Notes: a model not told the origin generated them from the sequence alone. A DNA stretch of 64,000 bases from JAXGXT01 sp040772665 (GCA_040772665.1 JAXGXT010000004.1:191943-255942); one strand, 5' to 3'. Numbered from the stretch's first letter, positions 1 through 8,421 are shown. Program-made: numbers and translations.

Positions 1-211
1 GTGTTGGGTTTGTAAGACGTCCGTAAATGTTTCCTGCGTCGCTTAAATTAAATCTTGCCGCCGCATGGTCAAAGTTGTCAAACACATAAGATGTTGTCTG
101 ATAAATGGGCACTGCTCTTGCCCCTGTTGCCGAATCAGCTTTCTCCTGACCAACGTGAAGCTGTAATGTTTCAAATTTAAGGTTTCTTTTTTCATATTCT
201 TTTTTAGACAT
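1..211 (-). CDS. O-acetylhomoserine aminocarboxypropyltransferase (sulfhydrylase), N-terminal part
   Basis: Only the first 70 codons lie in the window; the gene runs off the left edge. The translation opens MSKKEYEKRNLKFETLQLHV and continues with a stretch resembling AVPIYQTTSYVFDNFDHAA and NIYGRLTNPT, typical of the PLP-dependent Cys/Met metabolism family (MetY/Cys3 type), which makes homocysteine from O-acetylhomoserine and sulfide. The ATG at 209-211 follows an AGGAGG ribosome site (220-225 on the plus strand) at 8-nt spacing. The PLP lysine is outside the window, so the subfamily is inferred from the N-terminus only. It follows the LysR gene on the same strand but is separated from it by a terminator. 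Confidence 0.85.
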   Translation of the reverse strand, partial: MSKKEYEKRNLKFETLQLHVGQEKADSATGARAVPIYQTTSYVFDNFDHAAARFNLSDAGNIYGRLTNPT

Positions 212-311
212 ATTTCATTCCTCCTAAAATAAATTCAAATTTTCTTTTCATACAATTCCTATCAACTTATGATGATATGTTACCATAAGGCTTTTTATCT
301 GTCTAATACAT

Positions 312-352
312 AAAAAAAGCAACCGGCTATAGGTAAAACCTATACCGATTGC
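312..352 (-). terminator. Intrinsic terminator after the LysR gene
   Basis: On the minus strand a roughly 15-bp stem (GCAATCGGTATAGGT with ACCTATAGCCGGTTGC, imperfect) is followed by a run of T. It ends the thioesterase-MarR-LysR transcript before the sulfhydrylase gene. The core ATAGGT-N3-ACCTAT also fits the T-N11-A shape bound by LysR proteins, so a double role is possible but unproven. Confidence 0.75.
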
Positions 353-362
353 AGTTATTTCA

Positions 363-1262
363 TTATGCCTTGTATTTTGTAATTTCCTCAAGATATTTTC
401 TGCCTATGTTGCTTATGGTCACACCCTTTCTTGAGATATAGCCAATTGTCATTTCTTCGTTGCCTTTAAGGGGAACCGCACAATAATCAGTGCCGTTTAA
501 ATCTTCACAGATAATTCCTGAACAAAGTGTATAACCCATAAGCCCCACCATTAAATTAAGCATTGTTGCCCTGTCGTTTGCTTTTATAATTCTTTTATAG
601 TTATAAACACTTAAAACCTCTTCTGCAAAGTAAAATGAATTATAAGATCCTTGGTCAAAGGAAAGACAAGGATACTCCTGTAACTCGTCTATGGAAATTT
701 CCTGCTTATTGGCCAGCGGATGGCCTTTCCACATGTAAACAAAAGTTCCGCATTTTAATATTTCACAAAACTCCAAATCATAATCTTTAAAAATCTTGTG
801 CATAACCTTGCTGTTAAAATCGTTTATATATAAAATTCCTATTTCACTTTTTAACTTCCTTACATCATTAATAACATCATAGGTTCTTGTTTCATGCACC
901 GCAAACTCATACTCGTCCATGCCAAACTGCTTAACCATTTGAATAAATGCATCCACAGCAAAAGAATAGTGCTGCATTGAAACGCTGAAACGCTTTTTAA
1001 CATTCCTTTTTTCAATATATTTAGCCTCTATAAGCTGATATTGTTCAATAACCTGCCTTGCATATCCAATAAACTCCTCACCCTCAGGAGTAATAACTAT
1101 ACCTCGGTTTGTGCGCATAAAAAGCTCAATGCCTGCCTCTTTTTCCAAATCCTTTATGGCTGCGGAAAGGCTTGGCTGGGAAATAAAAAGATGCTGTGCC
1201 GCTTCGTTTATGGATTTCGCATCAGATAAAGCAACAGCATATTTTAACTGTGTCAGTGTCAT
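363..1262 (-). CDS. LysR family transcriptional regulator
   Basis: The 299-residue protein has the N-terminal LysR winged helix-turn-helix (MTLTQLKYAVALSDAKSINE, then AAQHLFISQPSLSAAIKDLE) followed by a substrate-binding domain of the normal family length. The ATG at 1262 has an AAGGTGA ribosome site. It is the last gene of a minus-strand series (thioesterase, MarR, LysR) with 30 bp to the MarR gene, and it lies just upstream of the sulfhydrylase gene. Control of sulfur metabolism is possible from context, but LysR targets are usually divergent and these genes are co-directional, so the target is unknown. Confidence 0.9.
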   Translation of the reverse strand: MTLTQLKYAVALSDAKSINEAAQHLFISQPSLSAAIKDLEKEAGIELFMRTNRGIVITPEGEEFIGYARQVIEQYQLIEAKYIEKRNVKKRFSVSMQHYSFAVDAFIQMVKQFGMDEYEFAVHETRTYDVINDVRKLKSEIGILYINDFNSKVMHKIFKDYDLEFCEILKCGTFVYMWKGHPLANKQEISIDELQEYPCLSFDQGSYNSFYFAEEVLSVYNYKRIIKANDRATMLNLMVGLMGYTLCSGIICEDLNGTDYCAVPLKGNEEMTIGYISRKGVTISNIGRKYLEEITKYKA

Positions 1263-1292
1263 AAAATCACCTTAGTCCGTATATCATATTTT

Positions 1293-1721
1293 TCATGTTA
1301 ACTTTTCAATGTCTTCAAGTGTTTTTAAAAATAACCCAAGATTTTCTTCACCTATTGTTTCCCTGATATTTTTTTGTGCCTGTTTCCATAAAACATAACC
1401 TTGCTCAATTGTTAGGTTTCCCAATTTGGTAAGCTGAATTAAGTTGTTTCTGTTTGTTTCTCCTTCTATTTCTTCAACTAAGCCTTTTTCCAATAACACG
1501 TTTAAGTTTCTTATAATTGTTGTTCTGTCTAACTTGGCATACTTGGCCAACTGAGTTTTGTTGCAAGTTTTTATATACTTAATATCGTTTAGTAAAGAGA
1601 ACTGACTAACTGTTAAATTAACAGGCTTTAACATGCTGTCATAATATTTAGTCAAAGCCGATGAAGCTCTTTTAAACTTTATGCCATAACATTTTATTTC
1701 CCTCGGCTCTATATTGGACAT
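1293..1721 (-). CDS. MarR family transcriptional regulator
   Basis: The 142-residue product has the MarR winged-helix layout: an N-terminal dimerisation helix, then a helix-turn-helix with NKTQLAKYAKLDRTTIIRNL (residues about 55-75) and a wing ending EGETNRNN. Such proteins are dimeric repressors or ligand sensors. It sits 48 bp downstream of the thioesterase gene and 30 bp upstream of the LysR gene on the same strand, so it probably belongs to one operon. A possible operator, two TATGCACAT repeats around 2269-2291, lies upstream of the operon. The effector is not evident. Confidence 0.88.
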   Translation of the reverse strand: MSNIEPREIKCYGIKFKRASSALTKYYDSMLKPVNLTVSQFSLLNDIKYIKTCNKTQLAKYAKLDRTTIIRNLNVLLEKGLVEEIEGETNRNNLIQLTKLGNLTIEQGYVLWKQAQKNIRETIGEENLGLFLKTLEDIEKLT

Positions 1722-1769
1722 AATTATATTCTCCTATCATTAATAACTGCTTAAAAATAACAATAAATC

Positions 1770-2204
1770 TTAATTTTTAGGCCATAAAACAGCCTGAGTA
1801 CAGCGAAAAACAGCAATCTTTTTTCCTGTTTTTTCAGATGTAACAACTGCATCCCAAACTTGGGTGGTGCGTCCAAGATGCTGTGCTGTTGCGGTACAAA
1901 GCAAGTTTCCCTCTGTTTCTGAACCTATGTGGTTGCTTTTCAGCTCAATTGTTGTAAAACCTGCAGAACCTTCAGGAACATGAGCAAATGCTGCATTGCC
2001 GCAGCTTGTGTCAGCCAAAGCAATAACACTTGCCGCATGCAAATAACCATGTATTGAAAGATGGGATTTTGTTATTTTCATCCTGCTTGTCAGCTTTCCT
2101 TCTTCAAGAGTTAAAGTTTCAACACCAAATTCACCTGCCAAAAACCCTTTTGCAATTTCATTTAAATAATCAACAGTAACATCTTTTCCTAATAAAATCT
2201 CCAT
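1770..2204 (-). CDS. PaaI-type hotdog-fold thioesterase
   Basis: The 144-residue product matches the PaaI/YdiI hotdog family: SIHGYLHAASVIALADT (a HGG-like segment with Gly replaced) followed by FTTIELKSNHIGS on the next strand. The family hydrolyses acyl- or aryl-CoA thioesters. The ATG at 2204 is preceded by AGGAGGGAATT. It is first in a minus-strand operon with the MarR and LysR genes. Directly upstream lies an 8-bp tandem repeat (2221-2265), which may influence expression. A second thioesterase of the same broad family lies at 8422-8907 but is only distantly similar. Confidence 0.85.
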   Translation of the reverse strand: MEILLGKDVTVDYLNEIAKGFLAGEFGVETLTLEEGKLTSRMKITKSHLSIHGYLHAASVIALADTSCGNAAFAHVPEGSAGFTTIELKSNHIGSETEGNLLCTATAQHLGRTTQVWDAVVTSEKTGKKIAVFRCTQAVLWPKN

Positions 2205-2220
2205 AATTCCCTCCTAAATT

Positions 2221-2265
2221 TTCGCCTTTTTACCTTTTCACCTTTTCACCTTTTCGCCTTTTCAT
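2221..2265. repeat. Octamer tandem repeat in the thioesterase leader
   Basis: Four to five copies of CCTTTTCA or near variants stand in a row. On the coding (minus) strand they read GAAAAGGT repeats, purine-rich and similar to ribosome sites, and end a few bases from the true AGGAGG. Confidence 0.7.
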
Positions 2266-2395
2266 GCTTATGCACATGTGTATATGCACATATTAATATA
2301 AACATCTTTCTTTGTCAATACTCTTCAATGCATTAATCCAAATTATAATTAAAATAAATTTATAAAGACAAAACCTGCCCCCCGTCTTTACCTGT

Positions 2396-2482
2396 TAAAA
2401 CCCCATGTATATGCGGCTTTACAAAAGTTTTTGCTCCGCTTTTTTCAAAAAGCGGATAGGTTTGGGCAAAGCCCAAGGTCTT
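2396..2482 (+). repeat. Modular palindromic repeat, copy 1 (5'-truncated)
   Basis: Contains the CCGCAT/ATGCGG-type palindrome, the AAAAGTTTTTGC segment, the CCGC-T6-C-A5-GCGG hairpin and the TTGGGCAAAGCCCAA palindrome, in the standard order. The leading modules are missing. It is followed within 10 bp by copy 2. Confidence 0.85.
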
Positions 2483-2489
2483 ATATAAT

Positions 2490-2698
2490 TAAGACCTTAG
2501 ATGCTCTCTGTCAGCACTTTGCTTCGCAAAGCAGTCACATACGTGACTGTGGCATCTATCTTTGCCATGCATACCTAATACCCCGCAAGGGTTTCACCCT
2601 TGACCCGCAATAAAACCGCATGTATATGCGGTTTTAATAAAAGTTTTTGCCTTGCTTTTTTCAAAAAGCAAGTGGGTTTGGGCAAAGCCCAAGGCCTT
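2490..2698 (+). repeat. Modular palindromic repeat, copy 2 with extra module
   Basis: Starts AAGACCTTAG. It carries a variant insert with the palindromes CTTTGCTTCGCAAAG and CACATACGTG, then the CAAGGGTTTCACCCTTG, CCGCAT-ATGCGG, CTTGC/GCAAG hairpin and TTGGGCAAAGCCCAA modules. The same insert type recurs at 40.5 kb and, degraded, at 7.2 kb. Confidence 0.85.
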
Positions 2699-2706
2699 AT
2701 ATAAAT

Positions 2707-2744
2707 AAAAAAACAGGCAACCCTTAGTGTGTAAAGGATTGCCT
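2707..2744 (-). terminator. Intrinsic terminator of the DUF2156 gene
   Basis: On the minus strand CAGGCAATCCTTT pairs with AAGGGTTGCCTG and is followed by seven T. It begins a few bases after the stop codon at 2750. Confidence 0.85.
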
Positions 2745-2749
2745 GAGTG

Positions 2750-3706
2750 TTATTTTGCTGCACTAATACTCATTTCTTTTAAAACTTCGTTTTCCTTCTC
2801 CGCCTTGCACTTGAGCCTGACGTCATACTTTTCCACCATTCTTTCGGGACGGTAACTTAACTTTGCCTTTCTAAGGCCTTCAAGACCCATGTCCTCTTCC
2901 CGGTTTATAAATTCTGTTTCGGAACAATGAGCCTGTGCATACATTTGGTTGATAAGCGGATAAAGACCATCTATGTCCTTTGCCGCCTTTTCAATATGAA
3001 TTTGGCTCATTGTGGGAAGAACCTGCTCCCCAACAGTAAATGCTTTAAGCACACCGTCAATTCTTATTATTCCTCCTGTAAGACCAAGCTCGTCAAGGTT
3101 TAAAAGTGCCCTCTCAACTGACGAACGCTCGTCAAACTGCGTTATTGTTACTTCCTTGTGGTCTGTGCACCACTCATCATAAAGCTCCATGCACTCTTCA
3201 TAATGCTCTTTTGTTAGCTCTTCGTAAACAAAGTCAGGATATGTTTTTAAAAATTTGTTTATGTGGTTTCTCTTTCCGTGAAGCTTTTTACCGCTTAATG
3301 TAATCATTTTTTCACTTAAATATAAGTAATCAAAATTATTCCTTTTTTCATGAAACTCCATATCGGGGCATTGCTCTTCTATCATTTCTTTAAATGGTGT
3401 GCAGATAGAACGGAAATAAGGAACAACTCCTATGCCTCTCATGTATTCACATGCCATTTTAACTGCGATTGAATAGTCGTAGCTTTTGTCTAAAGGAAAA
3501 GGCGGCCAAAAAAATGGCACTTCCCCTGGGAAATCAAGCTTTATAAAAAGAAAACCGTCTTTTTCCGCATACTGAATTTTCCCGTCGCTTCCCCATATAA
3601 ACATATGTGCAAAACTGAACTCTGCATTTTCACAATTCCAGTGCTTTATATAACTGTTTATTGCTTTTTCGCTGTTAAGGGTTATTTCTTTAAAATCTAA
3701 ACTCAT
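2750..3706 (-). CDS. DUF2156 (phosphatidylglycerol lysyltransferase C-terminal-like) GNAT-fold protein
   Basis: The protein of about 318 residues starts MSLDFKEITLNSEKAINSY and resembles DUF2156 proteins, which consist of two GNAT-like halves and transfer acyl or aminoacyl groups. The FSFAHMFIW and GKKLHGKRNHINKFLKTYP stretches are typical of the family. The ATG at 3704-3706 has a GAAGG ribosome site and was chosen over a longer frame that would overlap the preceding gene. It lies 14 bp downstream of the Eis-like acetyltransferase gene, so the two are probably co-transcribed. The substrate is unknown. Confidence 0.82.
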   Translation of the reverse strand: MSLDFKEITLNSEKAINSYIKHWNCENAEFSFAHMFIWGSDGKIQYAEKDGFLFIKLDFPGEVPFFWPPFPLDKSYDYSIAVKMACEYMRGIGVVPYFRSICTPFKEMIEEQCPDMEFHEKRNNFDYLYLSEKMITLSGKKLHGKRNHINKFLKTYPDFVYEELTKEHYEECMELYDEWCTDHKEVTITQFDERSSVERALLNLDELGLTGGIIRIDGVLKAFTVGEQVLPTMSQIHIEKAAKDIDGLYPLINQMYAQAHCSETEFINREEDMGLEGLRKAKLSYRPERMVEKYDVRLKCKAEKENEVLKEMSISAAK

Positions 3707-3720
3707 TATATTACCTTCTT

Positions 3721-4833
3721 TCAATACTCGTCTATTATGTGGCAAGCCTGCTTCGGGAAAAGATTATCCAAAACTTCAGCACCGGGTTTGTTATAAACCT
3801 CCAAACTGCCTTCGTTTGAAAGCTCCTCTATTGATTTATAACCGCAAAGCCATTGAATCAAGTTTCCCGAGGTTGTTTTAAAAACAGGCAGCTCTTTTGT
3901 TTTTTCACCTTTAAGGTTAAAAATTCCGTTGTTTTCCTTTACTACACTGTCCTCTATTTCTATTGCTATGCTAAGGTTGTTTCCAACAGCTCTAAGAAGA
4001 TGGCTTACATTTGCAAGGCCCAAAACATTTCTTGGTGAAATTGTAACCACTCCTTGATTTGATATGCTTTTTGTATCCGGAGGAAGCTTGATTTTTACCT
4101 TTTTACCTTCTCCAAGGTGTATAAGCTTGTTTACTATTTTTTGCTCGGCATGTTGGTTTAAAGAAACAATCTCCTCCCCGTGAAGCATTTCTTCAGTGTC
4201 GTAATAAACAGCATATGCCAAAACTTCACCGTTTTCTAAAACGGCAATGGCTTTGCCCCCGTCTGCGGCGTAATCGGAAAGTTTAAGACGCATATCTGAG
4301 ATTGTTCTTAGAATTATTCCTGAATAGTTTTGAGCAAAACGTGAATAGCATTTTAAAAATGCGGCAGATTCGTTTTTCATGTCAATTTCTAAAACATCCG
4401 CCTCGTCAGCTGTTTTTTCAACCTTTTCAATTTCTATAAATGCAGTGCTGCTTACAGGAAAATGCCCTACATAAAAATACGTATGAAGCACCGCCGGAGT
4501 ATGGGCACATAAAACAATTCCCAAATCCTTTACATAATTCATATACCATGTGTAAAGCTCTTTCATATATCCTCGTTTTGTATAGTCTGGGTGTGTGCAT
4601 GCTCCAACCATCATTGTTGCAGGAATTATGGCGTTTCTTATTTTAATAAAATAAGGTATGCTTTGCACCTCAGAAACAATTTTATTATCTTCTTCCATAC
4701 AAATTGAATATTCGGGAATAAATCGATTTTCAAAAAACCAATCCCTAAAAACAATGGAATCTGTAAAACATTTATCCCAAAGACTGCGAAATTCTTTTTT
4801 ATCCTCTGATACAGCGTTTCTTATTTTTTTCAT
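3721..4833 (-). CDS. Eis-like GNAT N-acetyltransferase
   Basis: The 370-residue protein has an N-terminal GNAT domain (the acetyl-CoA loop region reads VGACTHPDYTKRGYMKEL) and a C-terminal half ending in a segment like the sterol-carrier-like domain of Eis-type enzymes. Such proteins acetylate amines, sometimes aminoglycosides. The ATG at 4833 follows TAAGGAGCTG. It is the first gene of a two-gene unit with the DUF2156 protein, so both products are acyltransferase-fold proteins. The substrate cannot be told from sequence. Confidence 0.82.
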   Translation of the reverse strand: MKKIRNAVSEDKKEFRSLWDKCFTDSIVFRDWFFENRFIPEYSICMEEDNKIVSEVQSIPYFIKIRNAIIPATMMVGACTHPDYTKRGYMKELYTWYMNYVKDLGIVLCAHTPAVLHTYFYVGHFPVSSTAFIEIEKVEKTADEADVLEIDMKNESAAFLKCYSRFAQNYSGIILRTISDMRLKLSDYAADGGKAIAVLENGEVLAYAVYYDTEEMLHGEEIVSLNQHAEQKIVNKLIHLGEGKKVKIKLPPDTKSISNQGVVTISPRNVLGLANVSHLLRAVGNNLSIAIEIEDSVVKENNGIFNLKGEKTKELPVFKTTSGNLIQWLCGYKSIEELSNEGSLEVYNKPGAEVLDNLFPKQACHIIDEY

Positions 4834-4887
4834 ATTACAGCTCCTTAAACAGACGGATAAGAGTTTTTAAAATATTATCGCCTGTGT

Positions 4888-5799
4888 TTATTTATCTTTA
4901 TTTTTGTTATAGGCAAGGTCAAGGCATGGAGTTTCAATGTTTGCTTTTCTTGCAAGACGGTATCCTTTGCCTATTATATTATCAAACTCTGATTTGTTTC
5001 CTGCTTTTATATCCCTGTGAAGCGATGTTGTTGCTCCTTTAGGAAGACGTTTAAAGGTTTCCATGTGTTTTTGTACAACATTTTGGCTTATGTTTACATC
5101 CATTGCCTTTGCAACATTATAAAGCTCTGTGTAAACGTCTTCTATATATTTCATTTTAACATTATCTGCATGAACATCCTCTGCAAAACAGTCAAAGTAT
5201 GTAAAAACACAACTGTTTCCGCACATCATAATATATTTTATCCAAACAGGAACCATAATATCATTGCTGAAAGCTGCTTCTATTCCGCTTTCTTTAAGCA
5301 TTTTTTCAAGCTTTAAAGAAGTTTCGTTTGTATGCTTGTCTTTAAAACCAAACTCTATACGGCAAAGCTCTCCTATATGCCTGATTTCGCCTGGTTTTGA
5401 GATTGATGAAAAAGCATATATACATCCGTCGGCAATCTGCCCTTTGTTGTTAAGAAACATTTCTACTTCGTCTGAAAGTGAAACACCGTTTAATAAAGGT
5501 ATAACAACAGTGTTTTCTCCTATAATAGGTTCACATTGTTTGCAGGCATTTTCAAGGTCATAACTTTTTGATGTTATAAAAAGCACATCCACATTGCCTA
5601 TATCTTTAACATTGTCTGTTGCAAGTTTAGGCTTTGCAGTAAAATTTCCAAGAAGATCACTTTCAATGTAAATGCCTTTTTCTTTAACGGCTTTAAGAGT
5701 TTCCCCTCTTGCAATAACATATATATCATTAAATTTTTTAGCCAATGCGGCACAAACAAGACCGCCTATACCGCCGCAACCTAAAACTGCTATTTTCAT
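4888..5799 (-). CDS. panE: Ketopantoate reductase family protein (PanE/ApbA)
   Basis: The 303-residue protein begins with a dinucleotide-binding motif, GCGGIGG at residues 7-13, and has the family hallmark NGV segment (PLLNGVSLSDEV) and a C-terminal helical domain. The family reduces 2-dehydropantoate to pantoate with NADPH in pantothenate synthesis. No other pantothenate genes are adjacent, so it could be a paralogue acting on another 2-keto acid. The ribosome site AAAGGAG precedes the ATG at 5799. Confidence 0.83.
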   Translation of the reverse strand: MKIAVLGCGGIGGLVCAALAKKFNDIYVIARGETLKAVKEKGIYIESDLLGNFTAKPKLATDNVKDIGNVDVLFITSKSYDLENACKQCEPIIGENTVVIPLLNGVSLSDEVEMFLNNKGQIADGCIYAFSSISKPGEIRHIGELCRIEFGFKDKHTNETSLKLEKMLKESGIEAAFSNDIMVPVWIKYIMMCGNSCVFTYFDCFAEDVHADNVKMKYIEDVYTELYNVAKAMDVNISQNVVQKHMETFKRLPKGATTSLHRDIKAGNKSEFDNIIGKGYRLARKANIETPCLDLAYNKNKDK

Positions 5800-5961
5800 A
5801 AAAACAACTCCTTTGGTATATTGTTATTTTAAAACCGCTATTATTTTATGCTTAAACAAAAATAAATAAAGAAATCCTCAATCATTTCACTGTTATAATA
5901 ATATTACCATCATTTTAGAAATAAATCTATTATTTTTTAAAATTAGCTTGTGTTTGGGGTT

Positions 5962-5991
5962 TTGGTGTGTTAGAATATTTTATTGTATAAA
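5962..5991 (+). promoter_or_regulatory. Probable promoter of rpsF-ssb-rpsR
   Basis: TTGGTG and TATAAA are separated by 18 bp, about 60 bp upstream of rpsF. The match is moderate. Confidence 0.45.
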
Positions 5992-6000
5992 TAATCCTTG

Positions 6001-6020
6001 CTCTTAACGTTTGTTAGGGG
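6001..6020 (+). promoter_or_regulatory. Leader hairpin before rpsF
   Basis: CTCTTAAC-GTTT-GTTAGGGG forms an eight-pair stem with G-U pairs in the short leader of the S6-SSB-S18 operon. Leaders of this operon are often bound by the S6:S18 complex. The conserved CCG bulge of that motif is not evident here, so the role is only suggested. Confidence 0.35.
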
Positions 6021-6049
6021 CCATAAGTCCAAAAGGAGGTGTATTTTAA

Positions 6050-6337
6050 ATGAATAAGTATGAATTAGCATTGATTATCAGACCTGATCTTGAAGAAGAA
6101 GAAAGAGTTGCTGAGGCACAAAAAGTTCAGGAGTTAATCGGCAGATTTGGCGGCACAATCGAAAAAATTGACGATTGGGGCAAAAGAAGACTCGCTTACG
6201 AAATCAAAAAAGTTAATGAGGGTTTTTTCAGCTTTATTTCATTCGATGCAGACGGTTCTGCACCTGCTGAAATTGAAAGCCGTATTCGTATCATGGAAGG
6301 CGTTCTTCGTTACCTTATTATCCGCAAAGATGTATAA
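6050..6337 (+). CDS. rpsF: 30S ribosomal protein S6
   Basis: The 95-residue protein matches S6 throughout: MNKYELALIIRPDL at the start, the DDWGKRRLAYEIKK strand and IMEGVLRYLIIRKD at the end. It binds S18 in the platform of the small subunit. The ribosome site AAAGGAGGT at 6032-6040 is strong. It is the first gene of the conserved rpsF-ssb-rpsR operon, 20 bp before ssb. Confidence 0.97.
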   Translation: MNKYELALIIRPDLEEEERVAEAQKVQELIGRFGGTIEKIDDWGKRRLAYEIKKVNEGFFSFISFDADGSAPAEIESRIRIMEGVLRYLIIRKDV

Positions 6338-6357
6338 TTAGATTTGGGGGGTAGGAG

Positions 6358-6801
6358 ATGAACAAGGTTATCTTGATGGGAAGACTGGTTAGAGATCCTG
6401 AAGTAAGATATTCTCAAGGGTCCACTCCTATTGCAGTGGCTCGATTCTCATTGGCTGTTAATCGCCGTTTCAGACGTGAAGGTGAACCGGAGGCAGATTT
6501 TATTAACTGTGTTTCCTTCGGCAAATCAGGCGAATTTGTTGAAAAGTTCTTTAAAAAAGGACAAATGGTAAGCGTAGTCGGAAGACTTCAGGTTCGTTCT
6601 TGGGACGATAAAGAAGGAAAGAAACAATGGAGCACGGAGGTTGTTGTTGAAGAAAACTATTTTGCAGAAAGCAAGGCTTCCTTTGAAAGCAGAGGCTCTC
6701 AAGGGTATCAGCAAAATACACCTTCACAACCAAAATCCCCCGAAAGCGAAGGTTTCTACCCTATAGATGAAAGTATAGAAGACGATGATTTACCCTTTTA
6801 A
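6358..6801 (+). CDS. ssb: Single-stranded DNA-binding protein
   Basis: The 147-residue protein has the SSB OB-fold (MNKVILMGRLVRDPEVRY through about residue 105), a polar linker and the acidic tip ending DDDLPF that recruits replication and repair proteins. It is the middle gene of the rpsF-ssb-rpsR operon, as in most Firmicutes. The linker is short, and length is close to the family norm. Confidence 0.97.
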   Translation: MNKVILMGRLVRDPEVRYSQGSTPIAVARFSLAVNRRFRREGEPEADFINCVSFGKSGEFVEKFFKKGQMVSVVGRLQVRSWDDKEGKKQWSTEVVVEENYFAESKASFESRGSQGYQQNTPSQPKSPESEGFYPIDESIEDDDLPF

Positions 6802-6823
6802 ATTATAAAAGGAGGTTAGGAAA

Positions 6824-7054
6824 ATGATTCAGAAAAGACGTGGACGCAGAAAAAAACGTGTTTGCCAGTCATGTGCTGACAAAATTACAACTGTGGATTA
6901 CAAAGATATTAATAAATTAAGAAGATATGTTTCCGAGAGAGGAAAAATTCTTCCAAGAAGAATTACAGGCAACTGTGCAAAGCACCAGAGAGCTTTGACA
7001 ACAGCTATTAAAAGAGCAAGACACGTTTGCTTAATGCCTTATTCACAAGATTAA
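6824..7054 (+). CDS. rpsR: 30S ribosomal protein S18, zinc-ribbon form
   Basis: The 76-residue basic protein contains the S18 core (PRRITGNCAKHQRALTTAIK). A CQSC pair near residue 14 and CAKH near residue 52 indicate the Cys-containing (C+) version with a zinc site. The ribosome site AAAGGAGGTTA precedes the ATG. A strong terminator follows 36 bp after the stop. Confidence 0.96.
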   Translation: MIQKRRGRRKKRVCQSCADKITTVDYKDINKLRRYVSERGKILPRRITGNCAKHQRALTTAIKRARHVCLMPYSQD

Positions 7055-7089
7055 TTTTAACCTATATCTTTAGGCAAAATACCATATAT

Positions 7090-7128
7090 AAAAAGCGGCG
7101 CAAACCATAGAGTTTATGCCGCTTTTTT
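7090..7128 (+). terminator. Intrinsic terminator of the rpsF operon
   Basis: AAAAAGCGGC pairs with GCCGCTTTTTT around a loop of about 16 nt, ending in a T run. Confidence 0.9.
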
Positions 7129-7140
7129 ATGTTTCTTATA

Positions 7141-7300
7141 AACTTTTAAAGTCTTTGCAAAACCCGCTTGCAAAACCTTAAGGGTCTACTGTCAGCACTT
7201 TTCTTCGCAAAACAGGCGCTGTATGCCTGCATCATATATCTGCCGTGCACACCTCAAATACCAATAAGTGTTTCACTCTTTAAATCCATCTAAAAACTGT
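7141..7300 (+). repeat. Degenerate modular repeat
   Basis: Recognisable but decayed pieces: a TGTCAGCACTTTTCTTCGCA segment, a cytosine-rich module resembling CAAGGGTTTCACCCTTG (here ATAAGTGTTTCACTCTT), and a remnant of the CCGC-type arm. The rest of the 7055-7503 gap is AT-rich and contains the upstream region of the ParB-like gene. Confidence 0.55.
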
Positions 7301-7503
7301 TTACCTATAAATTAACATCCATAAGTAAACTTTTTCCCTTATAAATTCAACATTTGTCCTTTTTTGATATTTCAACAAGAAAGCCTGTATATTTTTGTAA
7401 CAATAATGCTTTCGATTGATACTGGTGTATTTTTAAGGTTTTGATATAATTATTTATAACCTATGGAATAATTTTACAGACAACTATAAGGAGTGATATA
7501 CAA

Positions 7504-8343
7504 ATGCCGGAACCTATTAAATTTGCCGACTTCTTCCAAAAAAAGTCAATAGATAAAGACGGAAAAAGAATCTTGGACATTTCCATTGATAACATTAAAC
7601 CAAACCCAAATCAACCACGAAAGCTTTTTAATGCCGAAGCTCTTAATGAGCTTGTTTCCTCAATAAAAGAATTTGGTGTTATGCAGCCTGTAACAGTCAG
7701 GCTTATTAATAATCACAGCTATGAACTTGTCTGCGGCGAAAGACGTCTTCGTGCCGCCAAGCTCGCAGGGCTTACAACAATTCCTTCTATTCTTGTTAAC
7801 ATAAATGACAATAAAAGTGCACTTTTAGCCATAACAGAAAATATTCAAAGACAAAACTTAAATTTCATTGAAGAAGCAATGGCTTATGAAAGCCTTATTG
7901 AAGATTATAATCTAACTCAGGAAGAAGTTGCACAAAAGCTTGGAAAAAGCCAATCCACCATAGCTAACAAAATACGTATTCTTCGCCTTGACGAAAACCT
8001 GAAAAATCTTATTGTCGAAAAAGGTCTTACTGAAAGACATGCAAGGGCATTTTTAAAAATCCCCGATGAACAAATAAGAGAAGACGTTGTTCATCAGGTT
8101 ATAGAACAAGAGCTTAATGTTAAAAAAACAGAAGAGCTTGTTGAAGAAACAATTAAAAAAATAAAAGAATCAATTGCCATAAACAATGACCAAAAAGTAA
8201 AAAGAAACCTTGGTGACATAAGGCTCATAACAAACACAATTAAAAAAAGCTTAGAAATCATGAAAAGCTCCGGCATTGACGCAGTTTATAATGTGGAAGA
8301 AAATAATTCAGGTTATCAAATTATAATTAACATAACGAGATAA
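7504..8343 (+). CDS. noc: ParB/Noc family nucleoid protein
   Basis: The 279-residue protein has the ParB N-terminal CTPase domain (NPNQPRKLF, CGERRLRAAK at residues about 79-88), a helix-turn-helix (LTQEEVAQKLGKSQSTIANK) and a C-terminal dimerisation region. It is separate from parA, whereas a second ParB at 14623-15510 directly follows parA, so this copy is the better candidate for the nucleoid-occlusion paralogue Noc. A parS-like site lies 8 bp after its stop codon. No Noc-type binding site was recognised, so ParB-like function is not excluded. Confidence 0.8.
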   Translation: MPEPIKFADFFQKKSIDKDGKRILDISIDNIKPNPNQPRKLFNAEALNELVSSIKEFGVMQPVTVRLINNHSYELVCGERRLRAAKLAGLTTIPSILVNINDNKSALLAITENIQRQNLNFIEEAMAYESLIEDYNLTQEEVAQKLGKSQSTIANKIRILRLDENLKNLIVEKGLTERHARAFLKIPDEQIREDVVHQVIEQELNVKKTEELVEETIKKIKESIAINNDQKVKRNLGDIRLITNTIKKSLEIMKSSGIDAVYNVEENNSGYQIIINITR

Positions 8344-8351
8344 TACATAAA

Positions 8352-8367
8352 TGTTTCACGTGAAACC
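8352..8367. promoter_or_regulatory. parS-like site
   Basis: TGTTTCACGTGAAACC matches the 16-bp parS consensus at 15 positions (the last base differs). It is at the 3' end of the noc-like gene. Confidence 0.85.
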
Positions 8368-8382
8368 TTTGTTAATCAATAA

Positions 8383-8415
8383 AAAAAAGCCTGTGGTTAT
8401 AAAACTCAGGCTTTT
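8383..8415. terminator. Bidirectional terminator between convergent genes
   Basis: AAAAAGCCTG pairs with CAGGCTTTT, with A and T runs on either side, between the converging noc-like and thioesterase genes. Confidence 0.85.
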
Positions 8416-8421
8416 ATCTTT

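Noticed and set aside
212..311. SAM riboswitch before the O-acetylhomoserine sulfhydrylase gene
   Set aside because: The 100-bp upstream region is AT-rich, and no S-box core motif was recognised.
6001..6020. S6:S18 leader motif as a confident call
   Set aside because: The hairpin lacks the expected CCG bulge, so it is only listed at low confidence.
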